Assembly: GCA_022385805.1 (NCBI GenBank)
Contig: MU277730.1
Coordinates: 88,897 to 152,896 of the forward strand
Direction of reading: 5' to 3'
Length of the DNA: 64,000 nt
DNA from: Pilatotrama ljubarskyi
Lineage: Eukaryota; Basidiomycota; Agaricomycetes; Polyporales; Polyporaceae
Part shown: positions 23,825-36,176 of the stretch, piece by piece
Position numbering within the stretch: position 1 is the stretch's first letter
Layout of the letters: each line of letters starts with the position of its first letter
Notes under the pieces: generated by a model
Told to the model about the DNA's origin: nothing
Seen by the model: the letters and a program-made list of their open reading frames with translations, nothing else
The model's database searches: none
Translations under genes and position numbers: made by a program

Positions 23825-23904
23825 TGACGAGAGTGGGATTCGAACCCACGCCCGTGAGGACCAGATCCTTAGTCTGGCGCCTTAGACCGCTCGGCCATCT
23901 CGCC
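23825..23904 (-). tRNA. tRNA-Leu (anticodon AAG)
   Basis: Minus-strand sequence starts GGCGAGATGGCCGAGCGGTC and ends with the T arm GGGTTCGAATCCC and TCTCGTCA. The acceptor stem GGCGAGA pairs with TCTCGTC (one G-T pair). Anticodon stem CCAGA/TCTGG encloses loop CTAAGGA, so the anticodon is AAG (reads CUU). The extended variable arm fits a class II tRNA. No intron. CCA is not encoded, as expected for a eukaryote. Confidence 0.95.
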
Positions 23905-24471
23905 ATATGGTTACTGAGCCCTAACGCATTTATAGTTACGCTGCATTGGTGACCGTCCCGATATGTGCGATTTCCAGCCTGCGAAGGACACCGGATCCAA
24001 GATAGTACTGCCGTAAGAGCTTGAAGGTCGGGGACCACACTGTTCTCGAGGTCATGGAATGGCCGAGGATAAGGCTACAGGGCAGATCAACGCATGCCGC
24101 AGCATCCAGAACTCACCTTCCAAGTTCCTAAGCCGCAGTGTCTATTGGACCGATACTGAAGTAGGTCTTGGAGACATAGACGGTACCGTCTGCTCGTGTC
24201 ACCGACGAGCCCTCCAAGTGCGTGTGCATGGGCAAATGCAGAGGTCTGAGCTGTCGCGTCTATCATACGCGACCGCTTCAGTCCGTCCGCACCGCGGCTG
24301 TCCACGTCTTGAGCAAACGTCCCATAGGCTGCGAAACTTGAGGTGTTTGCGAGGACGAGCCTGCCGGTGAAATTGTAGAACTCGTGTCGTCGGACGGTCG
24401 CATGGCCGAGGCTAGGGTCACGCCATCGTCTTTGCGCAAACCCCAGCCGGGAATCGCTCGTACTGTAGGTA
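23905..24471. other. intergenic before the gap
   Basis: About 570 bases with no recognisable gene; the sequence breaks into Ns at 24472. Confidence 0.5.
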
Positions 24472-24856
24472 NNNNNNNNNNNNNNNNNNNNNNNNNNNNN
24501 NNNNNNNNNNNNNNNNNNNNNNNNNNNNNNNNNNNNNNNNNNNNNNNNNNNNNNNNNNNNNNNNNNNNNNNNNNNNNNNNNNNNNNNNNNNNNNNNNNNN
24601 NNNNNNNNNNNNNNNNNNNNNNNNNNNNNNNNNNNNNNNNNNNNNNNNNNNNNNNNNNNNNNNNNNNNNNNNNNNNNNNNNNNNNNNNNNNNNNNNNNNN
24701 NNNNNNNNNNNNNNNNNNNNNNNNNNNNNNNNNNNNNNNNNNNNNNNNNNNNNNNNNNNNNNNNNNNNNNNNNNNNNNNNNNNNNNNNNNNNNNNNNNNN
24801 NNNNNNNNNNNNNNNNNNNNNNNNNNNNNNNNNNNNNNNNNNNNNNNNNNNNNNNN
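24472..24856. other. assembly gap (385 Ns)
   Basis: A run of N. The flanks do not read as one coding frame, so no gene is known to be interrupted, but any element inside cannot be seen. Confidence 0.99.
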
Positions 24857-25964
24857 GATTCCTAGACTGGCTCCGGACCAGAACCAGGAGAACAATTCAC
24901 CCCATTTCCCCTGCCTATTCCAGGCCAGAGCATGGGTCATTGCCCCTCGTGGCATGTATGAGCGCGAGTCGCATTTGCCCCGGCTCTTGAATTTGGCCAA
25001 GCGCAAAGTCTCATATGAGACATGACTCTGAACAAGGCTGTCCGAGTCTGAGGCCTCGGCTGATTCCCAAGTGGGTACGTGTGTTGTCACCTTCGCTACG
25101 GTAAGTACTGGTTGTCCGAGCACCAGTAGTTACTGTCACGGTCAACGCGGTACTAAGATGTGTCGCAGTACAAACGAACCTGGAGAACAAGGAGACGACG
25201 CATCTCGACCGTGGACCGCCACAGGGGCGACTCTTACCGCCGCGCTGCGCAGCTGTTCCTGGTACGTCATACATGAAGCGTACTGTACTGTAGTGTGGCG
25301 AGCAGCGCGGTAGAGTCGGGATGACGCGATACGAAGATCGGTTGCCATGGCCGCTTGAATAGGTCCCGCGCGTCGTCTGATCGCTCTCGCACAAGAAGGG
25401 CTCGGAGGGTGTTGCAGAAACAAGCAGAGAGGGACGTGCACTGTAGCGCGAACTCGAGGAGTGTACGGTCGCACTATCACAAGACCGGATACGTACGATG
25501 GTCGAGTCGGCAAGGAAAATGAATAATATGAGGTCGACGGAGAGGCTGTTCTGCTGTGAGTGCGGGCCCATCATCGGTTGATCGAGGACGTCCCCCGCGA
25601 AGGCCGGAGAGGTGTGAGTGACTCCCAGACGTCGACGAGGTCAGCGAAGGCGGTGGGTGATGAACGATTTGGATGTACTTGCACCCGCGCGCAGCGTCTC
25701 GGTCCTCGCCGGGGACAAGGACGCAGAGAGAGTGAGGGATTGGAAAGGAGAGTGGAATATCAGACGATGTGGGTGGGTGGGTGCAGAAGAAGCGGTACTG
25801 TATACAGAACGCCCGGCGCCGTTGCGGCTCTTCCCACTCGTCCCGCCGTACACACGCGCCTGTTCTGCCCGCCGTGTCTCACCTCGAGCCCTGCGCATCT
25901 TGTCTTTCTACCCCCATCTCCTCCTGCCCGCTGCTTTGAGTTGCCCTTTGTTGTCTGGTAGTCG
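24857..25964. other. intergenic after the gap, G-alpha promoter
   Basis: About 1.1 kb without a supported gene. The last 150 bases are pyrimidine-rich (many CCC and CTC runs), as is common upstream of fungal start codons. Confidence 0.5.
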
Positions 25965-28288
25965 ATGCAGGCCTCCCGGTACGCCACGGATCCCGACGAC
26001 CCGCTCGCGGCTGCGCTGGCGCCACCGCCGAACGAGACGGCGGCGGAGCGAGAAGAACGGGTTCGGCGGGAGGAGGAGGCGAAGCGGATCAGCGACGAGA
26101 TTGACGAGAGGCTGAAGGCGGAGCGGGCGGCGTGGAAGCGGCACAAGGCGGCCTTCAAGCTCCTCCTCCTCGGCCAGAGCGAAAGCGGTATGTTCCAGTA
26201 CACAGTCACGGACATCTATACCGCCTCGCGTGCGCACGTGCGCACATGCAGCACTAGTACTCGTCCGATGCACTGCACTATAATGTACATCCACAGCCAC
26301 GCTGACCGCACCCGCACAGGCAAGTCCACCACTCTCAAAAGTACGTCCCCGCTCCCACACTCTCCGTTCCAGCGCAGCCTCACCACGCGCACCCCCAGAT
26401 TTCCAGCTCGCATTCGCGCCCAACGCATGGCGCGCAGAGCGCGCCTCCTGGCGCGCCGTCATCCACCTCAACCTCGTCCGCTCCGTAAACCACATCCTCG
26501 ACGTCCTCTCCCAGGAAATGGCCAAGCCGCCCAGCGCCACCTCCCCCGCCACCTCCCCCTTCATCCGCCCCTCCACCGCACAAGGCCGCTTCGACCAGCA
26601 GGCCAGCGCCGCGGCCTTCGCCTCGTCCAAGAGCGACGCCAGCGACCCAGCCAGTCCCTCGGGCGGCGGAACGCCCCCCGAGCCCCCGTTCCAGTTCACC
26701 AACACCCACGCGCTGCTCAAGTTGCGTCTTGTCCCCCTGCGCCGCGTCGAGGCCGACCTCAAGCAGCTCATCGGCGCCGCGACCGACGAGCACGCGCCCG
26801 ACGTCTCCGTCGCACCCCCAGGAGCCGTGGACGACGCGAACGCCGCCGTCCTCTGGGACGGCTCCCCCGCGCGCCGCCGGCCGGACGAGTTCTACGTGCG
26901 CGCCAACCACTCCTGGCGCGACGCCCTCAGGGGCGCCTGCCACGGCTCGCATGGGGAGGGCGCCGAGCATAAGGCCGCGGGCGCGGACGGGCAGGCGACG
27001 CTGGACGACGCGACAGAGATCATCGCGAGCTGTGCGGACGATATGAGAACGCTGTGGGACGATCCGGTCGTGCGCGAGGTGCTGAAACGGAGGAAGATAC
27101 GCATGGAGCAGTCGCCGGGATTGTGAGTGAGCGCACGTCTGCCCGCCGGAGCTGTCAGCGCAGAGACGGGGTGCTGACGTGCGCGTGCAGCTTCCTGGAC
27201 GATATCATGCGCATAGCGGAGCGCACGTACGAACCCACAGACGACGACGTCGTCCGCGCGCGCCTGCGCACGCTCGGCGTCCAGGAACACCGGCTCGTCA
27301 TGGAGCGTAGCGGTAGGTCCTCACTGCCTCTACAGCAGCTGCCCGCTCATCGTCGACTCCGGTGCATGACTGACAGGCGCCTCGTCTCTAGCCACGAACG
27401 ACGTCGCCCGCGAGTGGATGATCTACGACGTCGGCGGGTCCCGCACATCGGTACGCCCCTCCTCCCCGCTCTCGCTTTCCCTTCCCGGCCCTTGCGACTG
27501 GACCAATGCGCATGCTGACGGTGCGAAACTTGGGCACATAGCGCGCTGCGTGGTTCCCGTACTTTGACGACGCGAACGCGATCCTGTTCCTCGCGCCCAT
27601 CTCCTGCTTCGACGAGCTCCTGCAGGAGGACCGCCGCGTGAACCGCCTCGAGGACTCGTTCCTCCTCTGGCGCGCGATCGTCCAGTCCAAGCTGCTCGCC
27701 AAGTGCATCCTCGTCCGTGCGTCCCCCCTTCCCTCTCCGCCTCTCGCTCTCGGGTGAGGCGCAAGGCCGCAAGGGCTGACGTGGTGTGCAGTGTTCCTGA
27801 ACAAGTACGACCTGCTGGACAAGAAGCTCCGGAGCGGGATCTCCGTCAAGAGGTATCTCCCTAGCTTCGGCGACCGCGAGAACTCGGCGCCTGTCCTCGC
27901 GCAATGTACGTACCCCTCCCCCCCTCCTCCCTTCCGTCCTTCTCGTCCCTTTCCGTGGGCGTGGGTGCTTGAGCTCAGGGTGCGCTGGGCAGACCTCTAC
28001 CAAAAGTTCAAGGACCAGCACCGGGAGTATTCCCCGCAGCCGCGGAGACCGTTTTACGGATACGTCACCACTGCCATCGTACGTCCCTCCGGCCTATCCT
28101 ACATCGCCTCCGGGCTCACGACTTCCGCTATGGAGAACACGAAGGCCACCACGTCGACGTTGGCCGCAGGTGCGTACACCCTCCTCTCCGTATAGCACGA
28201 CCCGCCGGGCTGAGATCATGCCATACCCGCGCGAACAGTGCGCGACGGCATCCTCCGACACAACCTCCAAAAAGCCGACTTCGTATGA
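25965..28288 (+). CDS. atypical G-protein alpha subunit
   Basis: Signal-transducing GTPase of the heterotrimeric G-alpha family. Ten exons: 25965-26187, 26320-26340, 26399-27122, 27191-27312, 27392-27450, 27542-27716, 27792-27905, 27993-28078, 28136-28169, 28239-28288; about 535 residues, against roughly 350 for a classical subunit. Motifs: P-loop LLLGQSESGKSTTLK; switch I region RARLRTLGVQEH; switch II DVGGSRTSRAAW, where the usual GQR is GSR, so the catalytic Gln is Ser; NKYDLLDKKL for guanine specificity; NTKATT in place of TCATDT; C-terminal helix ILRHNLQKADFV. The helical domain carries a Ser/Pro/Ala-rich insert of about 180 residues. The N-terminus MQASRY lacks Gly2, so N-myristoylation is not expected. 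Expanded atypical G-alphas are known in basidiomycetes. The acceptor at 27992 was chosen by phase. Confidence 0.92.
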
Positions 28289-28688
28289 CCCACCGCAGGA
28301 GGTGCCACTTGAAGGATACGGGATAGTTCATTTACACACGGACGGACGGATCTCCCCCACGCACTCTCCTTATTCCCCGGGAACAACAACTGTATCTATA
28401 GGATTGCTGCTGCTGCTGCTGGGTTGGTCGATTAGGAGCTCGAGGGCTTCGTACGTTATTCCCTTATGTACCGCGCATGTAAGTTATCATTCTTCCCGGG
28501 CGCCCGCTTCCGCGCTTTTCTGTCGTTGGGCGGAATGGCATCGTGTACCCGATCGTGGTACCTCTGGCCTATCACCCCGTGTCGCTCTCGAAAAGTGCTC
28601 TTTGGTGCGTTGGGGTCAGAGTGGGTAAAACAACGTGTGATATGTTCTAAGTGAATATGATACATCTCGAAGGCACACGACAAGGGTA
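28289..28688. other. convergent intergenic, 3' ends of G-alpha and separase
   Basis: About 400 bases holding both 3' flanks. A short (TGC)5 run lies at about 28406-28421. Nothing else was seen. Confidence 0.6.
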
Positions 28689-31600
28689 TCACAAGTAGAA
28701 AGGTATTCCGTACACGACAGGCGCCGCCCCGGTCAGGTACTCGAGCTTGCAGCTCTCCCGCGCCTTCGCGACCGCACGCACGACGGACGTCTTCTGCGAG
28801 CTGCCGCTGTCGTCCGCTCGCCACCGCCTGACGGCGTCCGGGGTAAGGTGGAGGTCGTCGAACACGGACTGCGAGAACTTGTCGATGTCACGGTCGGTCA
28901 CGTCCCAAAGGTTCGCGACGAGCGTCGGGCTGCGGCGAGTGACGGGTCAGTCAGTGGCTTGCAGAGACGTGGGAGGTAAGGAGTTGACGTACCAGCCTGC
29001 GAGCATGTAGTGGTAGGGCGTGCCCGTGCGGTCGAACTCGCCCATGTACTTGAGGATGCCGGACGAACAGCCCCAGAGCATCGTCGCGGCGCATCGTGGC
29101 AGATGGCGGATCTTGTGCGAGCGGATGTACTGCTCAGCGCCACCGTGTCCAAAGTAGCTGTAGCATTGTCTGATGAGGGAGGAGCACCCATAAGAGACAA
29201 CACGGGAGCTTACATCATGAAATCGCGGTTCGTCAGAGCGTCCACGAACTGTTGCTCGCTTGGAGGACGCCCGACAACGCCGTCCCAGCCAACGCTCTTC
29301 ATCTCCTGGAGCCAGTCTGCAAAGCGGCCCTCGGTACCCTTCAGGTCCCCGCTCGGGTTCAGGACGAAGTAAGTTCGCCGGGGGTCCACGATGGCCTGGT
29401 CGACCAGGCCTTCCTGCGGACGGCCGTCTTCCCACTTACGCCAGTGCGAGAACTCGAGCCGATCAATGAGGAAGTCCATGCTCGGAATCCGACTAACGCT
29501 CTTCCCCCTCAGTACGGGAAGTGACTCCCAAGGGATGACCTGCACGTTCTTGTCGAGCACGAGGAAGATGTGGCTGTCGTCGCTTCCCTGAACCGAGCGG
29601 CCCTTCACCCACGCGGCGTGCTCCTCGAGGGCGTTCCGCAGCTCGACCACCACCTGGTCCATGTCGACCTCGGATATGGCGACCGGCAGCCCGTGAAACT
29701 GGTACAGGTCGAGAATGAAATAGACAAGGTCTTCGAGCTCCTCGTCGCGGCAGTTGGGCGGGAGCGTGGAGAAGCACTCGAGAAGCCCGTCGTCGAGGCC
29801 GAGGCGGGACTTCGGCTTCTTCTCCTGAAAAACGAGGCTACCCTTGAAGACCGCGTCCAAGCGAGATCTGAGCGCGGCGAGGTCTTCCGGAAGGACGTCC
29901 GGTGTCGGCGTGAAGATCGTCTGTGGGCGAGAGGTTAACGTAAGGCGCCCCGGGTGTCGTGGAAAGACAAACCTTGAACGCTCCGAGCCAGCAGAACTCT
30001 ATGTCCGCAAGAAGCTCGCGTAGACGAGTGTCGAGCTGGGAGCGGGTTTTCCACCATGCTACCCGAGCGCTCTTGTCATCCTTCTTCACGTCCGCGGCCT
30101 GCCGTGTGCCCTCATCGCTTAGGCGGATTATCTCCTGTAGTTCCTTGATCGCATCCTCGTACGTGAGGAACTCGTCTTCCTGGCCTTCTCTGCGGCCCTT
30201 AAGCGGCAGGCAGAAGATGAGTGGCTTCCGCCCTGCACGCTGTCGAGTGACGAACATCGTGTGCCGGTCCTCGGTGACGCTCACATTGACCACCGTCCAG
30301 TGGGGAGGGAGCTGATCGGCCTGATCGACCGACATCTTCGCCGCGTCGAAACACTGAGCTTCGTAGCGCTTCGCGATGGACTCCCAGTAAGACTTGAGGT
30401 CCACATCATCCATCGACTCGTCGTCCTCAGAATCAGATAGGATGGAATGGCTGAAACGCGTAGATTGTTTCGCCTTAGGCTGTGGTGGGAGCGGCGAGCC
30501 GTTCGGAGTGATGAGCGGCCACTGCAGGTCGTCCATGCCATTCATGTTGAGGAACTTGTGTCGCACGACGTCCAACATCTCGCGACGTAGCGTTGTTACC
30601 GTCGACGCATCTGCCGGCTGTCAGCCATGCTGCTAGAGAATAGAGACGAAGCTGCGCACCGAGCAATTGAGCAGCCAGGACAGGCGTCTGCACATCACCA
30701 CTACCCAAGCTCGTTCGGAAGGTCCTGATGAGCGCGAGACAGACAGCCGCCTCGCGAACGGACGAAACATGGCCACGGCGAGCAATGTAACTCATATGCT
30801 CCCAGAACAGCTTTTCTGCGGTAGCTAGTGTCTCCAGCATGTCCTGCGAGGCAGAGGAGGGAACCATATCACCCGACATGCCCATAGGGATGGTCATCGC
30901 TGTGTCGATGCTTAGCTTGCTGCCCCAGAACCAGCACATTTGAGCGTACTACTCACCGGACTCGGCCAGAGAGCTGAGGAACATGTCTGCGCGGAAACGG
31001 GAGTATACCTCATCCAGCGTGAGCTTGGCCCGCAGGGCAATCTCTTCCGCCTTGGCATCCGCAGTCTGAGGGAGCTTTGCAAACCTCTGCAGCAGGTTGC
31101 TATACTCCTCGCCGACCTCGTGCAGAAGCGATACTGTCGAGCAAGACTAGTCAGTGATTTAGTCAGGTTGCGAGAACATGAGGGCGTACTGTGATGCCTG
31201 AGCAATCTTGCCAACAAGGTGGGTGCGAGGATGCTCTCCGACATTGACACCTGAGCATTCGCTCTAGGAGAAGCCACCAGACTCTTCCTCGCGCTGAGAG
31301 AACCGCGTGAGACATGTCTGAAGACCGACCAGGCCGTCTACTCACCTGCTCCCCCCATCCAGAGTAGCGAACACGCTCCCCAACTCATCCAACAAGCTCA
31401 TCGCCTCCTCAAACAACAGCTGCGCGCCCTTCTTGTCGGCGCTCAGCTGACTATAGCGTCCCTGCAACCTCCTGATCTCTGCGGCGTCAGGTCCCTTCAG
31501 GTGCAGGACAAGTCCTGCAGCTTGCATGAGGGCCGCGTGGCCCTCCTGCAGCTGTCCGAGCTGAATCTGGAGCTCGCCCTGCTGTGCGAGCGCGCGGCTG

Positions 31601-34600
31601 ATCATCACAGGCGCATGCAAGGACTGTGCCAGCTCTTTAGTCTGTTGAGCGAAGAACTCCGCTTCCCGGGCGGAACCCCTTGCGGCGTACGCCTGCGAGA
31701 GTGCAAGAAGCGTCGAGAGCAGGCCCTCGGCCAGTCTCCAGCCCGAAGAGTCCAGGAACCCCTGCGCTCGGCTCGCCTGCGGGGAGAGCACTCGGGTCTC
31801 TTGCACTTGCGCGACGGCTTTGTCAGTGTCAGCGGGTTTTGCCACTTCGAAGGGGTTGTCCTCTGTCGTAGGCTTGGGTGTCGAGGGTTGCAAGCGCGAG
31901 AGCGTGTCGACTGCACGGTTCCACAGGCGCAGGGCCTGAAGGAGACCCCGCAGAGAAGACGTTGGGTCATCCTACGGGGGGAGGGAGGTCAGCCGTCATT
32001 GCTGCGATGTATAGGGCTCAAGACTTGCCCTAGCATCTTGGATAGCAGCGTAAGCCAGTGCAGCTTCCGCTGCCCGTTCGAGCAAGGCCGCGCGCACTCG
32101 TATGCGCTGCGCAGTGGGTAGGCCCTTCTCCTCGACAACGCAGTCCGCTGCAGAAGCAACTGCATCGCAATACGTCATAGACCTATGCAGACGCCACATC
32201 AACGACAGTTTGAGCATTGCGGCAGGCTCACTTACGCCTTCAGAACCTCGCCTGCCGCAGCTTGCGCCTCGGCATAACGCAGTAGGAAGAGGACGACAAT
32301 TTCTTGCGGCAACGTACCGCTCCGAATAGCGGGAAGGACGTGCGCAAGGACTGATACCGCCTTCTCGGTGCGTCCGAGCTTGACATATTCATGCGCCGTG
32401 TCGATGGTCAGGGACACATAGACTGCGTGTGCATGAGATCAGCATGGCAGATACTCGTGTTGCGGGCAGGCGTACCTTCTGAGCCAACTCCGAGGTGTCG
32501 CTCCGTGAGTCGACGGGCGGCGTTCAGCAGCTGGACGCGAGCGAGTACGTGGCCCACCAGTCCGACCAGGTGAGAGACCATGCCTACAATTACGGGGTAA
32601 GTCATATCCCGCTGGCATCGTACCGCACCGGGAAAAACTCACGGATCAGCTTGACGAGCCTCTCGAAGTCATCGAACTCCAATTTCCCCATTGCACTCGA
32701 ACCCGAGCCAGAATTCTTCGGCGGGGTGACCACAGCGGTGTTCAAGGATAGAGGATCCAACGCTACGCCCGGGGTTAGTCGTCTGTAGAAGAGCAATCTC
32801 AACAAACAAGGATGACCGACCTCTTCGTTTCTTAGGCGTCACAGGCGCCGCGACAGCAGTCCTCGCCGTCCGTGTCCTCCCGCTCGCCGTCCTCCCCTTC
32901 GCCGGCTCGCCTTGCGTCTTAGCACTCGCACCCGCAGCGCCTCGCGTCGTCCGTCCTGTTTTCCTCCCCTTGACGACTTCCGCGTCCGCCACCGCCACCT
33001 GACCTGCACGGTTCTCCCTTGGCGACTTCCCTAGCGAGGGCCTCGGAGCTGGCGGAGGCACCATCGACTTCAGGACTCTGCACGCGTCCTCGACGTGCGA
33101 GACGACCACAGCAGAAAGCGAAGCGTCACGCGACCTATGGGCGTACGCTGCGAGCCACAGATGGGTAGATGCGAGATATTCTGGGGCGTAGCGCGCGAGG
33201 GCTTTGTCTTGCTCAATGCTCTGCGTGCTTCGTTAGCTATGAGTATCCCACTGCGCGATGAGGGCACGCACCTCAGGAGCCAGCAAAGCCTCGATCTGCT
33301 CCCCGAGCTCCTTCGCCCACGTATACTGCGCCTCGTCTCCCTCGCCATAATACCCCAGCTCCAACTTGCGCACCAGCACCCTAGATCTCCTTACCGGCCA
33401 GCGCTCGCGCTCATACAGCTGATCTGCGTCGTCTGCGATCGCGTCCAACACTTCCCGCACGCCCGACTTCCACCTGCACTCTTCGAGACTCGCGAGCTGG
33501 CGCTCCATGAGTACGCCGAGGATGCTTGGTGATGCGTGCGGGTCTTCGAGAGAGATGGCGAAGTCGGGCCAGGAGGAGACGGGGATGGTCGAGGGGGAGC
33601 GGAAGAGTTCACAGGTGGCCATGTAGGTGACGCGATCGAGGAGAGAGGCAAGATGCTTGAGTGGAGAGGTGCTGTCGAAGAGCGTTGACGGTGGGGTTCT
33701 GGATGCGAGCGAGGCGACGTCGTGGATCGCGTAGGGGAAGGTTTTGATGCTCTTGACGAACGCTTCGTATGCGAGCTGCCCGAACGTGAGCACTAATCGA
33801 CAAGGCTATGGTCGTCTGCGCTCACCTGGCGGTCTCCAGTTTTTGCATGGCATATACCAAGCAACTCCCACCGCCTGTATAGCTGCTCTTCGAGCTGCTT
33901 CCACACCTCCTTCTTCGAGTCGCCGTCCATACCCTCCTCTCCCGCCTGTCTTGACGCTGTCATGTATCCGGACAATGCGCGCTCAGCGTGATTACATGCC
34001 TCTTCCAGGAAGGGCACCGCATGCGCAAGGCGGCTGCTTTGGTGCAGCTGCACGGCGAAGTTGTAGTACGCGCCGGCGACGCACCGCCTGTAGTTGGCCA
34101 ACTGCACCATCGAGAGTGATGTCGATTCGGAGGCATCGGGTGTGGATGTCTGCGAGGTGGCATGGGTGACGAGCACCGCGGCGCGCTCCAGATACGTGCG
34201 CGCGGTCATGTATGTGTCCGGGTTGTTGAGGAGAAATGCGGTGCGCGCGAGAGTGAACAAGCTCTCCACCCCACCGGAGACGATTGTTGAGTTGTACACA
34301 GGCCTCTGAACTCGTGTCAGTCGCACTCGTCCATGTCCACATGCAGCAAGCCTTACCGTCTCACACAGTACGTCGACGACTTGTTCTAGGATGGCGCGCG
34401 CACATGTTCGCACTTCAAGTGGAATGTCTGCCTCCGCGCCTGAGGGAGGCTCGACGATCTTGACGACTGCGCGGCGCAATCGCTCGAGGCCTCGTTTCAC
34501 GCGGTCATGGTCCTCCCCAGACTCTGTCAAGGATGGACCGCATCGTGCAATAGCCCGAGACGCCTCCTGGAGCTTGTCCACAAGGTCGGTTGTGTGCTCT

Positions 34601-35962
34601 GAAGCAGTGTGAGAAGGGGCGCGCTGCTAATTCAGGGACGCATAACCTACCGGGCCACTTCTCAAGGATAGCGAGCGCGCGGGCGAGCGTCGTGCACAGG
34701 GCAGATGTCTCAATAGTGGCGCGATCTTGCGCTGTAGAAGCCTCTCTACTCGCGCCGGACGTTAGTCTGCTGATCTGTTCTAGTGTACGCAAGTCGCCAG
34801 CCTAGGTGACCAGACATCACTATCGCGCAAGGGAGCTTCGAGCTTAGAACATACCTGCTTGGCGAACCTGCCCCAGTATTCGCAGAATCGCGCGAACGTG
34901 ACGCCTGACATGAAGTCGGGAGAGTCGCCCCGTCGCTCAGTTTGCGCAATGAGCCGTGCTGTCCCCTCCAGAACCATCCGAGCGCCCTCTGAGGGTTTGA
35001 CAGATTCTGCATTGGCGAATGTGGCAGTGAACTTAGTAGCCTGCTCCCAGAAAGTATTGGGCGGGATGACAGAGGGGCGAGTGCAGGCGAGGCAGAGCAA
35101 CGAATATGTCCGCAGCGAGTAAGCCTGTGAGGGCGCAGCTCCAGAGGATGAGGCGAAGCGGGAAGTGACGGTGAAGGCGCGAGTGAAGATGTGGTCGTGC
35201 TGCTTGTCAGGCAGGCTGGACAGTGCGGGCGCCCAAGCGAGCAGTGTGGGTAGTGCGGAGTCATGGAGGGTTGCGAGAAGCGCAGCCAGATCAGTGATTG
35301 TATGGAGAGCAAGTGTGAGAGCGTGTAGAAGATATGTTGAGATGAGACTTAGATGAAGCTCCGAGATTGGACGATCATGCAGAGGCAGGGAAAGAAGATC
35401 GCGCAGAGAGTTCGTCGCCGTAGCCGGAGAGTCTGAACGGTAGAGCGTGACGAGAGGAGCTCGCATGTCTTGCAAAACGCCAGATGCAGCTTGATACTAG
35501 AACAACAGTCAGAGGCATTCACATATACGGGGAAGAACTCACCATCTCAAGACCGACGAGTTTTCCGACCAGACTGGAGGCAGCGCGCTCGACGTCCACT
35601 TCTCCCGGACTCAGCTCGCGCAGCACACGGAGCTCCTTCCGCGCGCTGGTAGCATGCTTAACAGCAGCTGCCGCCGTGGTCTTGTCCGACTTTGCGTCAG
35701 AGGCTTTCCAGCCTGACTCTTGGATGGTGGAGAGGCTCTTGGAGGCGGTATTGACAGCGCGCATGGCATTCGCCTTGCGCTGCTGGGGAGTAAGCTCAAT
35801 CGCCTTTCCTTTGCCTTTCGTGTCGGAGATGGTGAGTTTGGAGGCGAGCTTGTCGGCAAGGTCGTCGGGGGAGACGGTCGAGACTGGCTTGGAGGCCTTT
35901 GTGGATGAGGGGACGCGAGTCGTACGGGCAGCGGCTGCACGTGTCTTGGTCGAAGGAGGCAT
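28689..35962 (-). CDS. ESP1: separase (peptidase C50)
   Basis: Cysteine protease that cleaves cohesin kleisin at anaphase onset; normally held by securin. The minus-strand gene has many exons; clearly read ones are 35543-35962, 34855-35496, 34651-34801, 30660-30919, 29973-30610, 29214-29920, 28993-29157 and 28689-28929, with further short exons between 31000 and 34600. The product is roughly 2,000 residues. The N-terminus MPPSTKTRAAAARTTRVPSS is basic and disordered. A long helical repeat region follows (for example LLSTLLALSQAYAARGSARE). The C-terminal protease domain shows IPWESLPVLRGKSVSRIPS, the catalytic His in YFGHGGAEQY (codon 29145-29147) and the catalytic Cys in LWGCSSG, then CPTLVANLWDVTDRDIDKFS. 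The exon before the active-site exon ends at 29214 in correct phase. It is divergent from thymidylate synthase. Internal exon borders are approximate. Confidence 0.93.
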
Positions 35963-36019
35963 CACGGGTCTGTGTGCAAGTACGAGAGAGGAGAAGCTGG
36001 AGGGTGCCGCTGAAGCCGA

Positions 36020-36043
36020 CGAGGAGGAGGAGGAGGAGGAGGA
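36020..36043. repeat. (GAG)n run in the shared 5' region
   Basis: Seven to eight GAG units about 60 bases upstream of the separase start codon. It lies in the presumed 5' UTR or promoter of separase. Confidence 0.8.
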
Positions 36044-36089
36044 TGGTGATGGCGAGGAGAGCGTGGCTCAGGAAGCGAACCATCCGCAC

Positions 36090-36095
36090 ACGCGT
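36090..36095. promoter_or_regulatory. MluI cell-cycle box (MCB) 1
   Basis: ACGCGT, the core bound by MBF (Mbp1/Swi6) at G1/S in yeasts. It lies 82 bases before the thymidylate synthase start and 128 bases before the separase start, inside their common promoter. Confidence 0.65.
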
Positions 36096-36100
36096 CTCCC

Positions 36101-36106
36101 CACGTG
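36101..36106. promoter_or_regulatory. E-box CACGTG
   Basis: Palindromic CACGTG followed by AC, a basic helix-loop-helix (Cbf1/Pho4-type) site, five bases from MCB 1 in the bidirectional promoter. Confidence 0.5.
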
Positions 36107-36150
36107 ACCGTGCAGGCTCTCTCAAGGGATCGCGTCAACACGCCCAAACA

Positions 36151-36156
36151 ACGCGT
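36151..36156. promoter_or_regulatory. MluI cell-cycle box (MCB) 2
   Basis: Second ACGCGT, 21 bases before the thymidylate synthase start codon. Two boxes in 214 bp fit MBF control, the classic mode for this gene in budding yeast. Confidence 0.6.
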
Positions 36157-36176
36157 CCCTCTTGCCCGCTACCGCC

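Noticed and set aside
36162..36176. Upstream in-frame TTG start for thymidylate synthase
   Set aside because: Non-ATG start is unlikely in fungi; the ATG at 36177 has a strong context and gives the usual protein length.
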